Source of the DNA: Caloramator quimbayensis | GTDB taxonomy: Bacteria > Bacillota > Clostridia > Clostridiales > Caloramatoraceae | Direction: 5' to 3' | DNA length: 64,000 bases | Assembly (NCBI RefSeq): GCF_900167605.1 | Contig: NZ_FUYH01000001.1 | Span: 62,001 to 126,000 of the forward strand | Part shown: piece by piece, positions 56,275 through 64,000 of the stretch | Numbering within the stretch: the first letter of the stretch is position 1 | How the letters are laid out: the number at the start of each line of letters is the position of its first letter | Program-made: the position numbers and the translations under genes | The notes under the pieces: generated by a model | Seen by the model: the letters and a program-made list of their open reading frames with translations, nothing else | Database searches by the model: none | What the model was told of the DNA's origin: nothing

Positions 56275-56573
56275 AAATCATTCCCCTTTTCTATGCTACG
56301 TTTAATTTCATTAATAGCTGATTCAACGGATGCCGTATCTCCAAAAATTGCAATCATTATCATATTTTGAGGGCAGCTACCTTTTATGTCTTCAACTGTT
56401 ACACCAACTGCCTTTTCTGCAATATCTGCCGCACAAATCATCTCAATCAATCTTCCCTGAACAAGCCCCACTGCATCAGTGCAGAGTAAATCTTTATTTA
56501 CTCCATTTCCCATACGTCTTAAAAGCATATCTATAGTCCCTTTTGAAGGAGATTTTATAATCCTAAACTCCAT
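56268..56573 (-). CDS. small BMC-domain shell protein, GrpU-like
   Basis: A 101 aa divergent single-BMC protein. An N-terminal strand (EFRIIKSPSKGTIDMLLRRM) precedes the BMC fold (AVGLVQGRLIEMICAADIAEKA). The loop KGSCPQNMIMI puts a Cys at the likely hexamer pore, as in GrpU proteins of glycyl-radical compartments that bind an iron-sulfur cluster. The ATG at 56573 is nine bases from AGGAG, while the ATG at 56582 touches it. GrpU assignment is by motif and context. Confidence 0.75.
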   Translation of the reverse strand: MEFRIIKSPSKGTIDMLLRRMGNGVNKDLLCTDAVGLVQGRLIEMICAADIAEKAVGVTVEDIKGSCPQNMIMIAIFGDTASVESAINEIKRSIEKGNDLC

Positions 56574-56585
56574 ACTAAACATCTC

Positions 56586-57431
56586 CTATTCCATTGCTTC
56601 TTGTGTACAACTTAAGGCTATACCTAATGGAGTTACAAACATAGGATTTTTAGGCTTATGAGTAAAAATACCTGTCTGCTTATCTATAATCTTTTCAATA
56701 TCAGTCAAACAACACGTCCCGCCTACAAGGGATATTTGCTCCACGTCATACCCTTTTATATTGTAATTAATAATTGATGCAATTTTTTCTATTACAGGTT
56801 TTAATACGGGTAGTAACTCTTTATGATTTTCAGGATTGCGTTTATAAAGCTCTGCTTCATTAAATGGCATATTATATGCTCCTGAAACAACCAGCGAAAA
56901 ATGAGTGCCCCCAGTCGGCTCATCTACAACATGAACTACTTTTCCATCCTTTAAAATAGAAATTCCTGTTGTTCCACCACCTATATCCACAACAGCGCCG
57001 TCTTTAATTTTAAGAACCTTGTTTGCAGCTGTTGGCTCATCAAGTAAATTAGTTAATTCAAACCCTGCAGCCTGAACCACATTTTTAACTGCTCCTCCAT
57101 CCAGTGCATCTGTCCCCGGTGGTATTGCAGCAGCAGCATAAATCAATTCCGTCCCCAATTTTTCTTCTATTTGTTGTTTCATCTCTCTTACGATTTTAAT
57201 TGCTCCTATATAATCTACAACCATTCCATCTCTAACTACATCAGAATACCTGTAGGCACCTGCAACGGGTTTATAATTTTCATCTAACACAGCTAAAACT
57301 ACACAAGCTGTTCCTAAATCCACTCCTGTATAATAAACAGAAGATTTGCCTACAATTGGATGTTTAACTACATTTTCAAAATCGCTTACAAGTTGTTCAC
57401 AATATTCATAGCTTAACTTTTTCTCTGACAT
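56586..57431 (-). CDS. eutJ: EutJ-like Hsp70/actin-fold ATPase
   Basis: A 281 aa ATPase-domain protein (YYTGVDLGTACVVLAVL, VVDIGGGTTGISIL, ISLVGGTCCLTDIEK) of the EutJ family, thought to be a chaperone for compartment enzymes. It lacks the peptide-binding half of DnaK. GGAGG six bases before the ATG at 57431 sets the start, inside the end of the EutT-like gene. Confidence 0.93.
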   Translation of the reverse strand: MSEKKLSYEYCEQLVSDFENVVKHPIVGKSSVYYTGVDLGTACVVLAVLDENYKPVAGAYRYSDVVRDGMVVDYIGAIKIVREMKQQIEEKLGTELIYAAAAIPPGTDALDGGAVKNVVQAAGFELTNLLDEPTAANKVLKIKDGAVVDIGGGTTGISILKDGKVVHVVDEPTGGTHFSLVVSGAYNMPFNEAELYKRNPENHKELLPVLKPVIEKIASIINYNIKGYDVEQISLVGGTCCLTDIEKIIDKQTGIFTHKPKNPMFVTPLGIALSCTQEAME

Positions 57432-58111
57432 TTTGTACCTCCAAAAATAGAACAAATTAATTGGGATAAGGTATTGATAATCTGATTAACTTTTTTTATA
57501 ATTTCATCATAAATTTGATTTTTCCCATTAATTTCTTCGCATAATTCTAAAAGAAATACTTGAAATTCTTTAAGAGCACAACGTAAATTATGCAATATTA
57601 TAATTTCTCTTCCTCTTTCAAGCTGCATGTGAAATTCTGTAATTTCAAAACAATCCTCCAAGTCATCACAAAAATTATTTTTATTTATTCCTGTACATTC
57701 ACTACAATTTAAATTTTCAACTGATATTCTGCCGTCTTTAAAACCTTTTTTAATCTCTGTAAAATACCTGGCTAAATTTATAACGCTTTGTGATAAAAAA
57801 ACATCTCTTCTTAAAAGTTCTTCCCCTGTAAGAAGAAACAAAGCTTCTATTGATTTCATCCTATTATATAGTTTCTTGTCTTTTAAACTTTTATTTTTTT
57901 CAATTGATGTTTTTTCAGATGGCACATTTTCATCTGCAACTTTTTTTATGTCTACTTTTTTTGAAGAACTTTCTTCTGACATTTTAATTCCCATATCCAT
58001 GAGAAACTGCCGTGCTCCAGGTGTGAGTCTTACTCCCGGTTCTAATTCATAGGTTGTAAAAGGTTCTTTCCTATACAAATCCCGTAAATCTATTTCGGTT
58101 ATAAATTTCAT
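57413..58111 (-). CDS. EutT-like protein of unknown role
   Basis: A 232 aa protein. Its first ~45 residues (FITEIDLRDLYRKE..., VRLTPGARQFLMDMGI) resemble the N-terminus of EutT cobalamin adenosyltransferases. A charged linker follows, then a helical region with the cysteines CSECTGINKNNFC and an extra Cys, loosely like the EutT metal motif. Classical adenosyltransferase residues are not convincing. CutC needs no B12, so the job is unclear, perhaps binding another partner or scaffolding. GGGGGATTGGG lies before the ATG. Confidence 0.65.
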   Translation of the reverse strand: MKFITEIDLRDLYRKEPFTTYELEPGVRLTPGARQFLMDMGIKMSEESSSKKVDIKKVADENVPSEKTSIEKNKSLKDKKLYNRMKSIEALFLLTGEELLRRDVFLSQSVINLARYFTEIKKGFKDGRISVENLNCSECTGINKNNFCDDLEDCFEITEFHMQLERGREIIILHNLRCALKEFQVFLLELCEEINGKNQIYDEIIKKVNQIINTLSQLICSIFGGTKCQRKS

Positions 58112-58123
58112 CCCAATCCCCCT

Positions 58124-58567
58124 TTACCTTTTATTTAAAAACAGATATTCTTTTAAATCGGTTATACCTATTCCGCCTGGAACACTAATCTTATAATAAG
58201 GCTCTAAAATTCCTATTTGTTTTAAAAGTCTAATGCAACGTTCTTCATTTTCCTTCATTAAATCAACCTTGGTTATAACGCCGATTACTGGACATATAAA
58301 TGCCTTTGCAAAATTAGGGGAATAAACATCTGTGCAATTTGACTGATCAATCAAAATCAAAACATGAGATGCATCTTGGGCAATTGCAATCAAATGTTTA
58401 TACATCCATGTATTTTCAATATAAGATCCTGGAACGTCTATAGTGTTCTTTCCGTAAATAACATCCTGCGTTTTCCTTAATGGGCCATCGTAATCATTTA
58501 GAGAATTAACCAACGTTGTTTTTCCGCACTTCGTTGGTCCTATGACCATTATTCTTTTCTTTCTCAT
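58124..58567 (-). CDS. eutP: EutP/PduV-like small GTPase
   Basis: A 147 aa P-loop NTPase ([26 protein letters not shown] as switch [10 protein letters not shown] as NKxD-like TKVD). The family associates with BMCs; proposed roles are positioning and acetate kinase activity. Its ATG overlaps the eutS stop by four bases (ATGA). Confidence 0.93.
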   Translation of the reverse strand: MRKKRIMVIGPTKCGKTTLVNSLNDYDGPLRKTQDVIYGKNTIDVPGSYIENTWMYKHLIAIAQDASHVLILIDQSNCTDVYSPNFAKAFICPVIGVITKVDLMKENEERCIRLLKQIGILEPYYKISVPGGIGITDLKEYLFLNKR

Positions 58568-58917
58568 GTTCTTGTAACTGGGGCCGTCATAAAATCCAAA
58601 AGATTTTTTAATGTATCATTTACCGCATTAAGTGCTGTTTCAACAGCTTGAACATCTCCAGTTAAAACAACAGAACCCGTAAAACGATCCAGAAATCCAA
58701 TCTCAACATCAGCAGTCTTAGTAGCTATATCAGCTGCAATAATAGCCGTTTCATAGGGTGTTAAGGTTAAAATTCCTATTGCTCCCTTATCATCTATTCC
58801 CAAACGTTCATAAATATCCGGCATAGGTGAAGCTATAACATGAGCTATAGTGACTTGTTTCCCTGGTACAGATTCCTCTATAACACGCTGCACAGCTTTT
58901 TCGCCAACCAAATCCAT
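58564..58917 (-). CDS. eutS: circularly permuted BMC-H shell protein EutS/PduU family
   Basis: A 117 aa shell protein with the permuted BMC fold ([55 protein letters not shown]), forming hexamers topped by a beta barrel. GAGAGGTAG lies before the ATG. It follows cutD by 42 bases. Confidence 0.95.
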   Translation of the reverse strand: MDLVGEKAVQRVIEESVPGKQVTIAHVIASPMPDIYERLGIDDKGAIGILTLTPYETAIIAADIATKTADVEIGFLDRFTGSVVLTGDVQAVETALNAVNDTLKNLLDFMTAPVTRT

Positions 58918-58959
58918 AAAAGCTACCTCTCAATCCATATATTGTAACAATCCCTTTTA

Positions 58960-59910
58960 TCAATGTCTGATTACTTGAACTGGTAAATCATACTTCTTAA
59001 CCCAACTTTCAATCATATCCAATTCATCTTTATTCAAACTTGGATCTCCCTTTATTGGGTATTCCTTATTCAATTGTTCATATTTATTTACGCCAAGCTT
59101 ATGATAAGGAAGTAAGTCTATACCTTTAAAATTTTTAAAATCACGGAAAGGCATTAAAAATTTAACTACACTTTCAATCTCTTCTTGGCTATCATTTATT
59201 CCTTTTAATAATGGCATTCTGACCTTAACATTAAACCTGCGGTTAAGAAGTTCTTTCAAATTTCCTAAAATAAGTTCATTATGAACTCCTGTTAATTGAT
59301 AATGGCGTTCAGAATCCATATGCTTTATATCAAAAAGAAATAAATCTGTAAATTCAGCAATTTTAAGCACAGTTTCAAGTTTTACATATCCACAAGTTTC
59401 AATTGCAGTGTTAATTCCCTCTTGCTTACATGCTGCAAGCAGGTTTGCAGCAAATTCTGCCTGCATTGTGACTTCACCACCTCCGAGAGTAACACCACCA
59501 CCTGAAAGCTCATAAAAGCTTCTGTCTTCTTCAATAACTTTCATAAGTTCAGAAACCGTTTTTATTTCTCCAACAATTGTCATTGCAGATTGGGGGCAGA
59601 CTTCTTCGCATCGGCGGCAGCCTATACAGTCTATATTTCGATTTACTTCATGTTTTTGTTCCTTTGAAATGGAATGTATTCCAACGGGACAAACTGAAAC
59701 ACACGCACCACAATCAACACATAGATTTCTTTTAAGCATAACCTGATACTTTTTTTCCAATCCCTCTGGATTTGAGCACCATTTACATCGCAATGGGCAT
59801 CCCTTAAAAAATATTAATGTTCTTACGCCTGGCCCATCATAGATATTGTATTTTTGAACATTAAAAATAAATGCTTTTCTCTCAACAACTGTTAAGTTTG
59901 TACCGCTCAT
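58960..59910 (-). CDS. cutD: choline TMA-lyase activating enzyme CutD (radical SAM)
   Basis: Installs the glycyl radical on CutC. The 316 aa protein has the activase radical SAM motif FFKGCPLRCKWCSNPEGL (CX3CX2C) and an inserted ferredoxin region with two 4Fe-4S motifs (CVDCGACVSVCPVG, CIGCRRCEEVCPQ), then GGGVTLGGGEVTMQ. The ATG at 59910 is preferred because GGGGGA stands nine bases upstream; a GTG at 59949 extends the frame without a site. It lies downstream of cutC with a hairpin between. Confidence 0.95.
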   Translation of the reverse strand: MSGTNLTVVERKAFIFNVQKYNIYDGPGVRTLIFFKGCPLRCKWCSNPEGLEKKYQVMLKRNLCVDCGACVSVCPVGIHSISKEQKHEVNRNIDCIGCRRCEEVCPQSAMTIVGEIKTVSELMKVIEEDRSFYELSGGGVTLGGGEVTMQAEFAANLLAACKQEGINTAIETCGYVKLETVLKIAEFTDLFLFDIKHMDSERHYQLTGVHNELILGNLKELLNRRFNVKVRMPLLKGINDSQEEIESVVKFLMPFRDFKNFKGIDLLPYHKLGVNKYEQLNKEYPIKGDPSLNKDELDMIESWVKKYDLPVQVIRH

Positions 59911-59960
59911 TATCTTTTCCCCCATTTGATTAAATTTACTAATCAACACAAAGAATTAAA

Positions 59961-60007
59961 CTGCCTCTATAACTGCACACCTTACAGCATGCAGTTACAG
60001 GCGGCAG
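59961..60007 (-). promoter_or_regulatory. large hairpin between cutC and cutD
   Basis: On the minus strand CTGCCGCCTGTAACTGCA pairs with TGCAGTTATAGAGGCAG (a few mismatches), loop ~12 nt, followed by the modest T stretch TTTAATTCTTTG. It may be a partial terminator or an RNA stabiliser that keeps CutC more abundant than its activase. Confidence 0.6.
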
Positions 60008-60027
60008 CTAAATAATATATCCTTTGA

Positions 60028-62574
60028 CTAAAAATGTGTCAGCATTGTTCTACTTATAATCTCATCTTGAACATCCTTGCAAAGTTCAACAAAGAATGCA
60101 CTGTAACCTGCTACACGAACAATAAGATCACGATATTGTTCAGGATGCTTCTGTGCCTCAATTAATGTATTATTATCCAAGTAATTGAATTGCATTTGTC
60201 CATTACCAAGCATACAAGCAGTACGCAGTAATGTAATTAGTCCTTCTTCACCTTCTGGGGTATCAAGAAGTCCTGCCATAAGTTTGAAATTATGAACCAT
60301 ACCAATATTCATATTATCTACAGCCATCTTTGAAACAGATTTAACAATTGCGGTTGGTCCCTTGTAATCAGCACCCTGAGTCGGACTTATTCCATCTGAA
60401 AGTGGGGTCCAGGCCTTACGTCCGTTAGCAGATGCTCCTGTAAGCTGACCAAATGGGGTATTATTGGAGATAGATAATGTACCGTGGCTCATTACTGAAT
60501 AGAGCGTTTTATATTTTCTATGTTCCATCTCTGTAAAATTGATAAGATCAGCTGCAATTAAATCTGCATAATCCTCATCATTACCATACTTAGGTGCTGC
60601 AAGGCAATCCTTTCTTATTTGTTCATATCCTACAAAATCTGCCTTTAATGCTTCATTTAATTGCTCTAAAGTATATTTCTTTTCATCGAATACTAATTTC
60701 TTTATAGCAGCCATAGAATCTGTGTATGTTGCTAATCCTGTCCATACAACACCTGGACCAAAATTATACATAGCACCACCTGATGAGACATCCTTACCTT
60801 TTTCCATACATCCTTCATACATTATTGACATTAAAGGCTTTGGAGCTAATTCTCTGTGAACACGCTGTGAAATAACTGTAGCAACAGCAGTCCATTTTGT
60901 AATATATTTAATCATTTCTTTAACAGCAGCATCAAATTGTTCATATGTCTTGTATTGACTTAAATCTCCCATATCAGGGCAAACCTGTTTTCCATACCAT
61001 AACGGAACACCATGATTTAGAACAAGTTCAATACAAATTGGCCATTGTGTATATGCTGTTGAAGTCCATTGATATAAACGACCTGCCTTTTGAGGTTCAA
61101 CGCATCCCATCATGCAATAATCTCTTGCATCTTCTATTGAGACACCTTTTGCCAACATCATTTTTATATGTGCATCATCAAAATGGCAAGCTGGAAATCC
61201 CATACCAGCACGAACTACATCAACAATCTTTTTCAAATACTTTTTAGGTGACTTGTTGTGTATACGGCACGCCAATGATGGTTGATAAACCTTAACATGA
61301 CGAACGGCATCCATTAAAAGATAAGTAAGTTCATTTGTTGCATCACGACCGTCTCTGGTAACTCCTCCAACCGTCATATTAACAAAGGGCTGATATCCTG
61401 CAAAAAACTTTGAACTAGCTTCGCTTGTTACCCACATCATTTCTGACATCTTTATAAGCATACACCCTGCAAGTTCAAAGGCTTCACGTTGAGTCATACG
61501 GCCTGATTCTATATCTGCCTTATAAAACGGATACATATATTGATCTACACGACCTATTGACATACCTGTCTGGTTTTCTTCAACTACAAGAAGAGATTCA
61601 ATAGTCCATACTGCCTGAATAGCCTCCCAGAAATTACGTGGCTTATGTGCTGGAACCCAAGCATTAACTTCTGAAATTCTTTGAAGCTCTGCCTTACGTT
61701 TAGGATTTGTTTCCTTTGCAGCAAGTTCTGCTGCATAATCAGACAGACGTTTAGCATAAATCATTATACCTTCAGTAGTATCAATAACAGATTTATAGAA
61801 ATATATCTTTTCAATATCATCAGGGTTTTCATAGTCAAGTTTTGCTAAATGTTCTTTAGCTTCTTGCTGAATATCAAGCATACCTTTTTTCATTAAAATT
61901 ACATCATATCCCGGATTTGAGTCTCCTCCTCCATTAATTGCATGATACGAGCAGTCTGAAACAAATGATTCTGCTGAAAGTTCCCAAACCCCTGCTTCTT
62001 TATACTGATCTTCACAATATTCATCAACTGACTTACCTTTCCAGAAAGGAAATAGTTCTTCACGCATTATTTTCTTATCTTCTTCAGAGATATAAAAAGG
62101 ATCCTGAGGTCTTGTCCCAATCGTATCAAGTTCATTTTCAAGCCATCTCCAAGCTATATCAGGAGAAAATGCTCCAGCACGTGGTGCACCATTAGGAGCC
62201 CCTACGATTAATTCATCATCTTGTATTACAAGAGGTGCTGTTTCACAGCAATAACGGAAACACTTAGCACGAAGCATAATTTTTGGCATTCCTGGATTTT
62301 CTTTAGCTATCTTTGTAATAGCTCTTGCACGATATGTTGTTATTGATGGAACCTGCTTTAAATAATTTTCTTTTAGTCTTTTTAAACGTTCTGTCATTCC
62401 ATTTGGAATCCCTGTATCTTCATAGCAAGTTGAAGATGCTGAACATGATTCAGATTCTTCATTTGTAATCTCCTTTGAAATGCTTTCAAACATCTTCATT
62501 AATGCTGCTCTTTCTTGAGCAGACATATTTTTTGTCGCTTCCGCAAATTTATTTGAAAATTCACGAATATCCAA
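60028..62574 (-). CDS. cutC: choline trimethylamine-lyase CutC (glycyl radical enzyme)
   Basis: Cleaves choline to trimethylamine and acetaldehyde. The 848 aa protein carries the choline-specific residues of CutC, each two higher than in the Desulfovibrio enzyme as I recall it: Asp218 ([10 protein letters not shown]), Phe397, Cys491 and Glu493 (MMGCVEPQ), Thr504 and radical Gly823 (RVAGYSAFF). The short form without a long N-terminal extension fits the type I (GRM1) locus. The N-terminal ~35 residues are helical and may target it to the lumen. It starts at TTG, with AAAGAGGT nine bases upstream. Confidence 0.97.
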   Translation of the reverse strand: MDIREFSNKFAEATKNMSAQERAALMKMFESISKEITNEESESCSASSTCYEDTGIPNGMTERLKRLKENYLKQVPSITTYRARAITKIAKENPGMPKIMLRAKCFRYCCETAPLVIQDDELIVGAPNGAPRAGAFSPDIAWRWLENELDTIGTRPQDPFYISEEDKKIMREELFPFWKGKSVDEYCEDQYKEAGVWELSAESFVSDCSYHAINGGGDSNPGYDVILMKKGMLDIQQEAKEHLAKLDYENPDDIEKIYFYKSVIDTTEGIMIYAKRLSDYAAELAAKETNPKRKAELQRISEVNAWVPAHKPRNFWEAIQAVWTIESLLVVEENQTGMSIGRVDQYMYPFYKADIESGRMTQREAFELAGCMLIKMSEMMWVTSEASSKFFAGYQPFVNMTVGGVTRDGRDATNELTYLLMDAVRHVKVYQPSLACRIHNKSPKKYLKKIVDVVRAGMGFPACHFDDAHIKMMLAKGVSIEDARDYCMMGCVEPQKAGRLYQWTSTAYTQWPICIELVLNHGVPLWYGKQVCPDMGDLSQYKTYEQFDAAVKEMIKYITKWTAVATVISQRVHRELAPKPLMSIMYEGCMEKGKDVSSGGAMYNFGPGVVWTGLATYTDSMAAIKKLVFDEKKYTLEQLNEALKADFVGYEQIRKDCLAAPKYGNDEDYADLIAADLINFTEMEHRKYKTLYSVMSHGTLSISNNTPFGQLTGASANGRKAWTPLSDGISPTQGADYKGPTAIVKSVSKMAVDNMNIGMVHNFKLMAGLLDTPEGEEGLITLLRTACMLGNGQMQFNYLDNNTLIEAQKHPEQYRDLIVRVAGYSAFFVELCKDVQDEIISRTMLTHF

Positions 62575-62657
62575 TGCTATTACCTCTTTTCTTCAAAAAT
62601 ATTTTGGTTCATGTAATTAATTGTATTTGTCATCTTTTGTAATCTTTAGCATTTGAG

Positions 62658-64000
62658 CTATTCAATTTCATTCATAATTTTTTTTAATATATCTTGAAAA
62701 AACTTCAAATCTTCAGAACTATATTCCATGTAATTTTCAGAATTTTTTTTCGTTATAAACACTTCATTAAATATATTTTCAATCTTTCTTACCCCATATC
62801 CAACTTTTCGAATATAAATAAGATTCATAGGCGAAATATTATCCGATGTCATGCCTTCACCTGCTGAACCACTTCCTAAAGTCATTGCTGGAAATAAGTT
62901 AGTTGTAATTCCCATACTACCAAAGGTAGCAGGAGTATTAACAAGCACTCTTCCAACAGGTTTCTTTAGTGCAAATTGACGAATTACATCTTCATCTTTG
63001 GAATGTATGACAAGAGTATGTCCTTTTTTTTCGTTTAGAAGCAGCTCTATACATTTTTCACAAGCATGCATCCAATCATCCTCAATATAATAAGCCAATA
63101 CAGGGCAAAGTTTTTCTTTTGAGTATGGATTGTTTTCAGAAACGTATTTTTGCTCTGATATAAGTATTGTTGTACTTTCTGGAACACTAAAACCTGCTCT
63201 TTTTGCTAATTCATATGCACTCTTCCCGACCATTTGAGGATTCATTGACCCATCCTGATTAAATAACAATAAACCAAGGATTTTAGACTCTTGTTCTGAC
63301 ATAAAATAAGCACCATTACTCTTCATTTCCTGCTTCACTTCAGCAGCAATAGGGCTGTCTACCACTACTGCCTGTTCTGCAGCTGATACCATGCCATTAT
63401 CAAAGATTTTACTATTAATAATATCTTTTACTGCATTTCTTATATCAGCTGTACGTTCAATAAAAGCAGGTCCATTTCCATTTCCTCCATAAATGACAGG
63501 TTTACCAGATTTATAGGCCTCCTTGAGCATTTTAGGAACTCCAGTATTAATAATCAACGATGTTGATTTGTGATTCATAAGTTCTATCGTACCAGCCTTA
63601 GCAACAGTATGCAGATACGAAAGTGCTCCAGATGGAAGCCCATATGTTTCGGCTGTGTGTATCATAATATCAAGAACTTTATGTATTGTGTTTTTAGCTC
63701 TTGGATGTGGAGAAAAAATAATTGCATTGCCTGATTTTATCGCAATTAAAGCCTTGTATATTGTAGTTGAAACAGGACTTGTAGCAGGACATAATGCAAT
63801 AATCACACCTTTTGGCACACCAATATCCATTGTTTTATTCTTTTTATCATCATTAATTACACCTACACAACGCATTCCTCTAAGTATCTTAGGTAAATAT
63901 TCACAAACAAATCGATTTTTTATATACTTATCCTCCCATTTACCATAGTCAGTTTCATCATGGGACATGATTGCAAGCTCTTTTGAATACTTATCTAATT
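62658..64000 (-). CDS. second aldehyde dehydrogenase-family protein lacking the catalytic Cys (N-terminus outside window)
   Basis: At least 446 codons, open to the right edge; about 70 N-terminal residues should lie beyond. It is a clear paralogue of the acylating aldehyde dehydrogenase in the same operon (ALCPATSPVSTTIYKALIA, IIFSPHPRAKNTIHK, GGNGNGPAFIERTADI). The segment that holds the catalytic Cys (FDNGTVCASEQ in the paralogue) reads FDNGMVSAAEQ here, with a TCA Ser codon at 63384-63386. The C-terminus ends in a helix (SSEDLKFFQDILKKIMNEI) like an encapsulation peptide. It is probably not an active dehydrogenase; it could be a structural or regulatory partner. It lies upstream of cutC. 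Confidence 0.9.
   Translation of the reverse strand, partial: LDKYSKELAIMSHDETDYGKWEDKYIKNRFVCEYLPKILRGMRCVGVINDDKKNKTMDIGVPKGVIIALCPATSPVSTTIYKALIAIKSGNAIIFSPHPRAKNTIHKVLDIMIHTAETYGLPSGALSYLHTVAKAGTIELMNHKSTSLIINTGVPKMLKEAYKSGKPVIYGGNGNGPAFIERTADIRNAVKDIINSKIFDNGMVSAAEQAVVVDSPIAAEVKQEMKSNGAYFMSEQESKILGLLLFNQDGSMNPQMVGKSAYELAKRAGFSVPESTTILISEQKYVSENNPYSKEKLCPVLAYYIEDDWMHACEKCIELLLNEKKGHTLVIHSKDEDVIRQFALKKPVGRVLVNTPATFGSMGITTNLFPAMTLGSGSAGEGMTSDNISPMNLIYIRKVGYGVRKIENIFNEVFITKKNSENYMEYSSEDLKFFQDILKKIMNEIE

Noticed and set aside
60028-62574. Pyruvate formate-lyase or B12-independent glycerol/propanediol dehydratase as the glycyl radical enzyme
   Set aside because: The GCVEPQ active site, Asp218 in [10 protein letters not shown] and near-identity of the C-terminal half to CutC as I know it fit choline lyase.

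Overview
The window looks like the chromosome of a low-GC, spore-forming anaerobic Firmicute of class Clostridia. The evidence is an AT-rich sequence, strong AGGAGG-type ribosome binding sites, frequent TTG starts, [FeFe]-hydrogenase maturases, sporulation genes (spoIID, spoIIQ, spoIIID, yyaC) and a glycyl-radical choline microcompartment. A Caloramator- or Clostridium-like host is a guess; nothing here fixes the genus.

Layout. 1-0.5 kb: 3' end of hydE, then a ~180 bp palindromic repeat that supplies the last codons of the next gene. 0.7-9.9 kb: glycogen operon (glgB-glgC-glgD-glgA-second glgA-GH13 glucosidase), minus strand. 10.1-13.0 kb: hydrogenase maturation operon (TM1266-type regulator-hydG-hydF) behind a leader that looks like a transcription attenuator. 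13.4-14.9 kb: a small membrane protein and a DUF1659/DUF2922/YvrJ small-protein cluster. 15.1-20.4 kb: nagA, metK with a SAM-I riboswitch, three tRNAs (Val, Thr, Tyr), a TtcA-like PP-loop protein and yyaC. 20.4-25.0 kb: fabZ, ECF S component, mreB/mbl, spoIIID, spoIIQ and spoIID. 25.1-29.4 kb: a signalling block (bacteriohemerythrin, GGDEF+HD-GYP protein, chemoreceptor). 30.3-44.6 kb: a long minus-strand housekeeping run (tdk, prmC, prfA, tsaC/ywlC, ywlE, rpiB fused in frame to upp, dCMP deaminase, tagO, wecB, ywmB, murA). 44.7-45.0 kb: a 5' remnant of a group II intron sitting just behind a terminator.

45-64 kb is a choline-degrading bacterial microcompartment (BMC) region. A LicA-like choline kinase, an iron alcohol dehydrogenase and a PocR-domain histidine kinase/AraC response regulator pair lie beside an operon of at least 17 genes. 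That operon runs leftward from beyond the right edge: aldehyde dehydrogenase paralogue, cutC, cutD, eutS, eutP, eutT-like, eutJ, GrpU-like BMC, eutN, pduS-like, pduT-like, eutQ, BMC with C-terminal tail, acylating aldehyde dehydrogenase, pduL and two identical BMC-H genes. CutC would cleave choline to trimethylamine and acetaldehyde inside the shell. The aldehyde dehydrogenase and PduL would make acetyl phosphate, and the alcohol dehydrogenase would recycle NADH. The type I glycyl-radical (choline) locus is a known class. The less expected details are a second aldehyde dehydrogenase whose catalytic Cys is Ser, two shell genes identical over 282 bp, a EutT-like protein in a B12-independent pathway, and a shell protein with a SAP-like tail.
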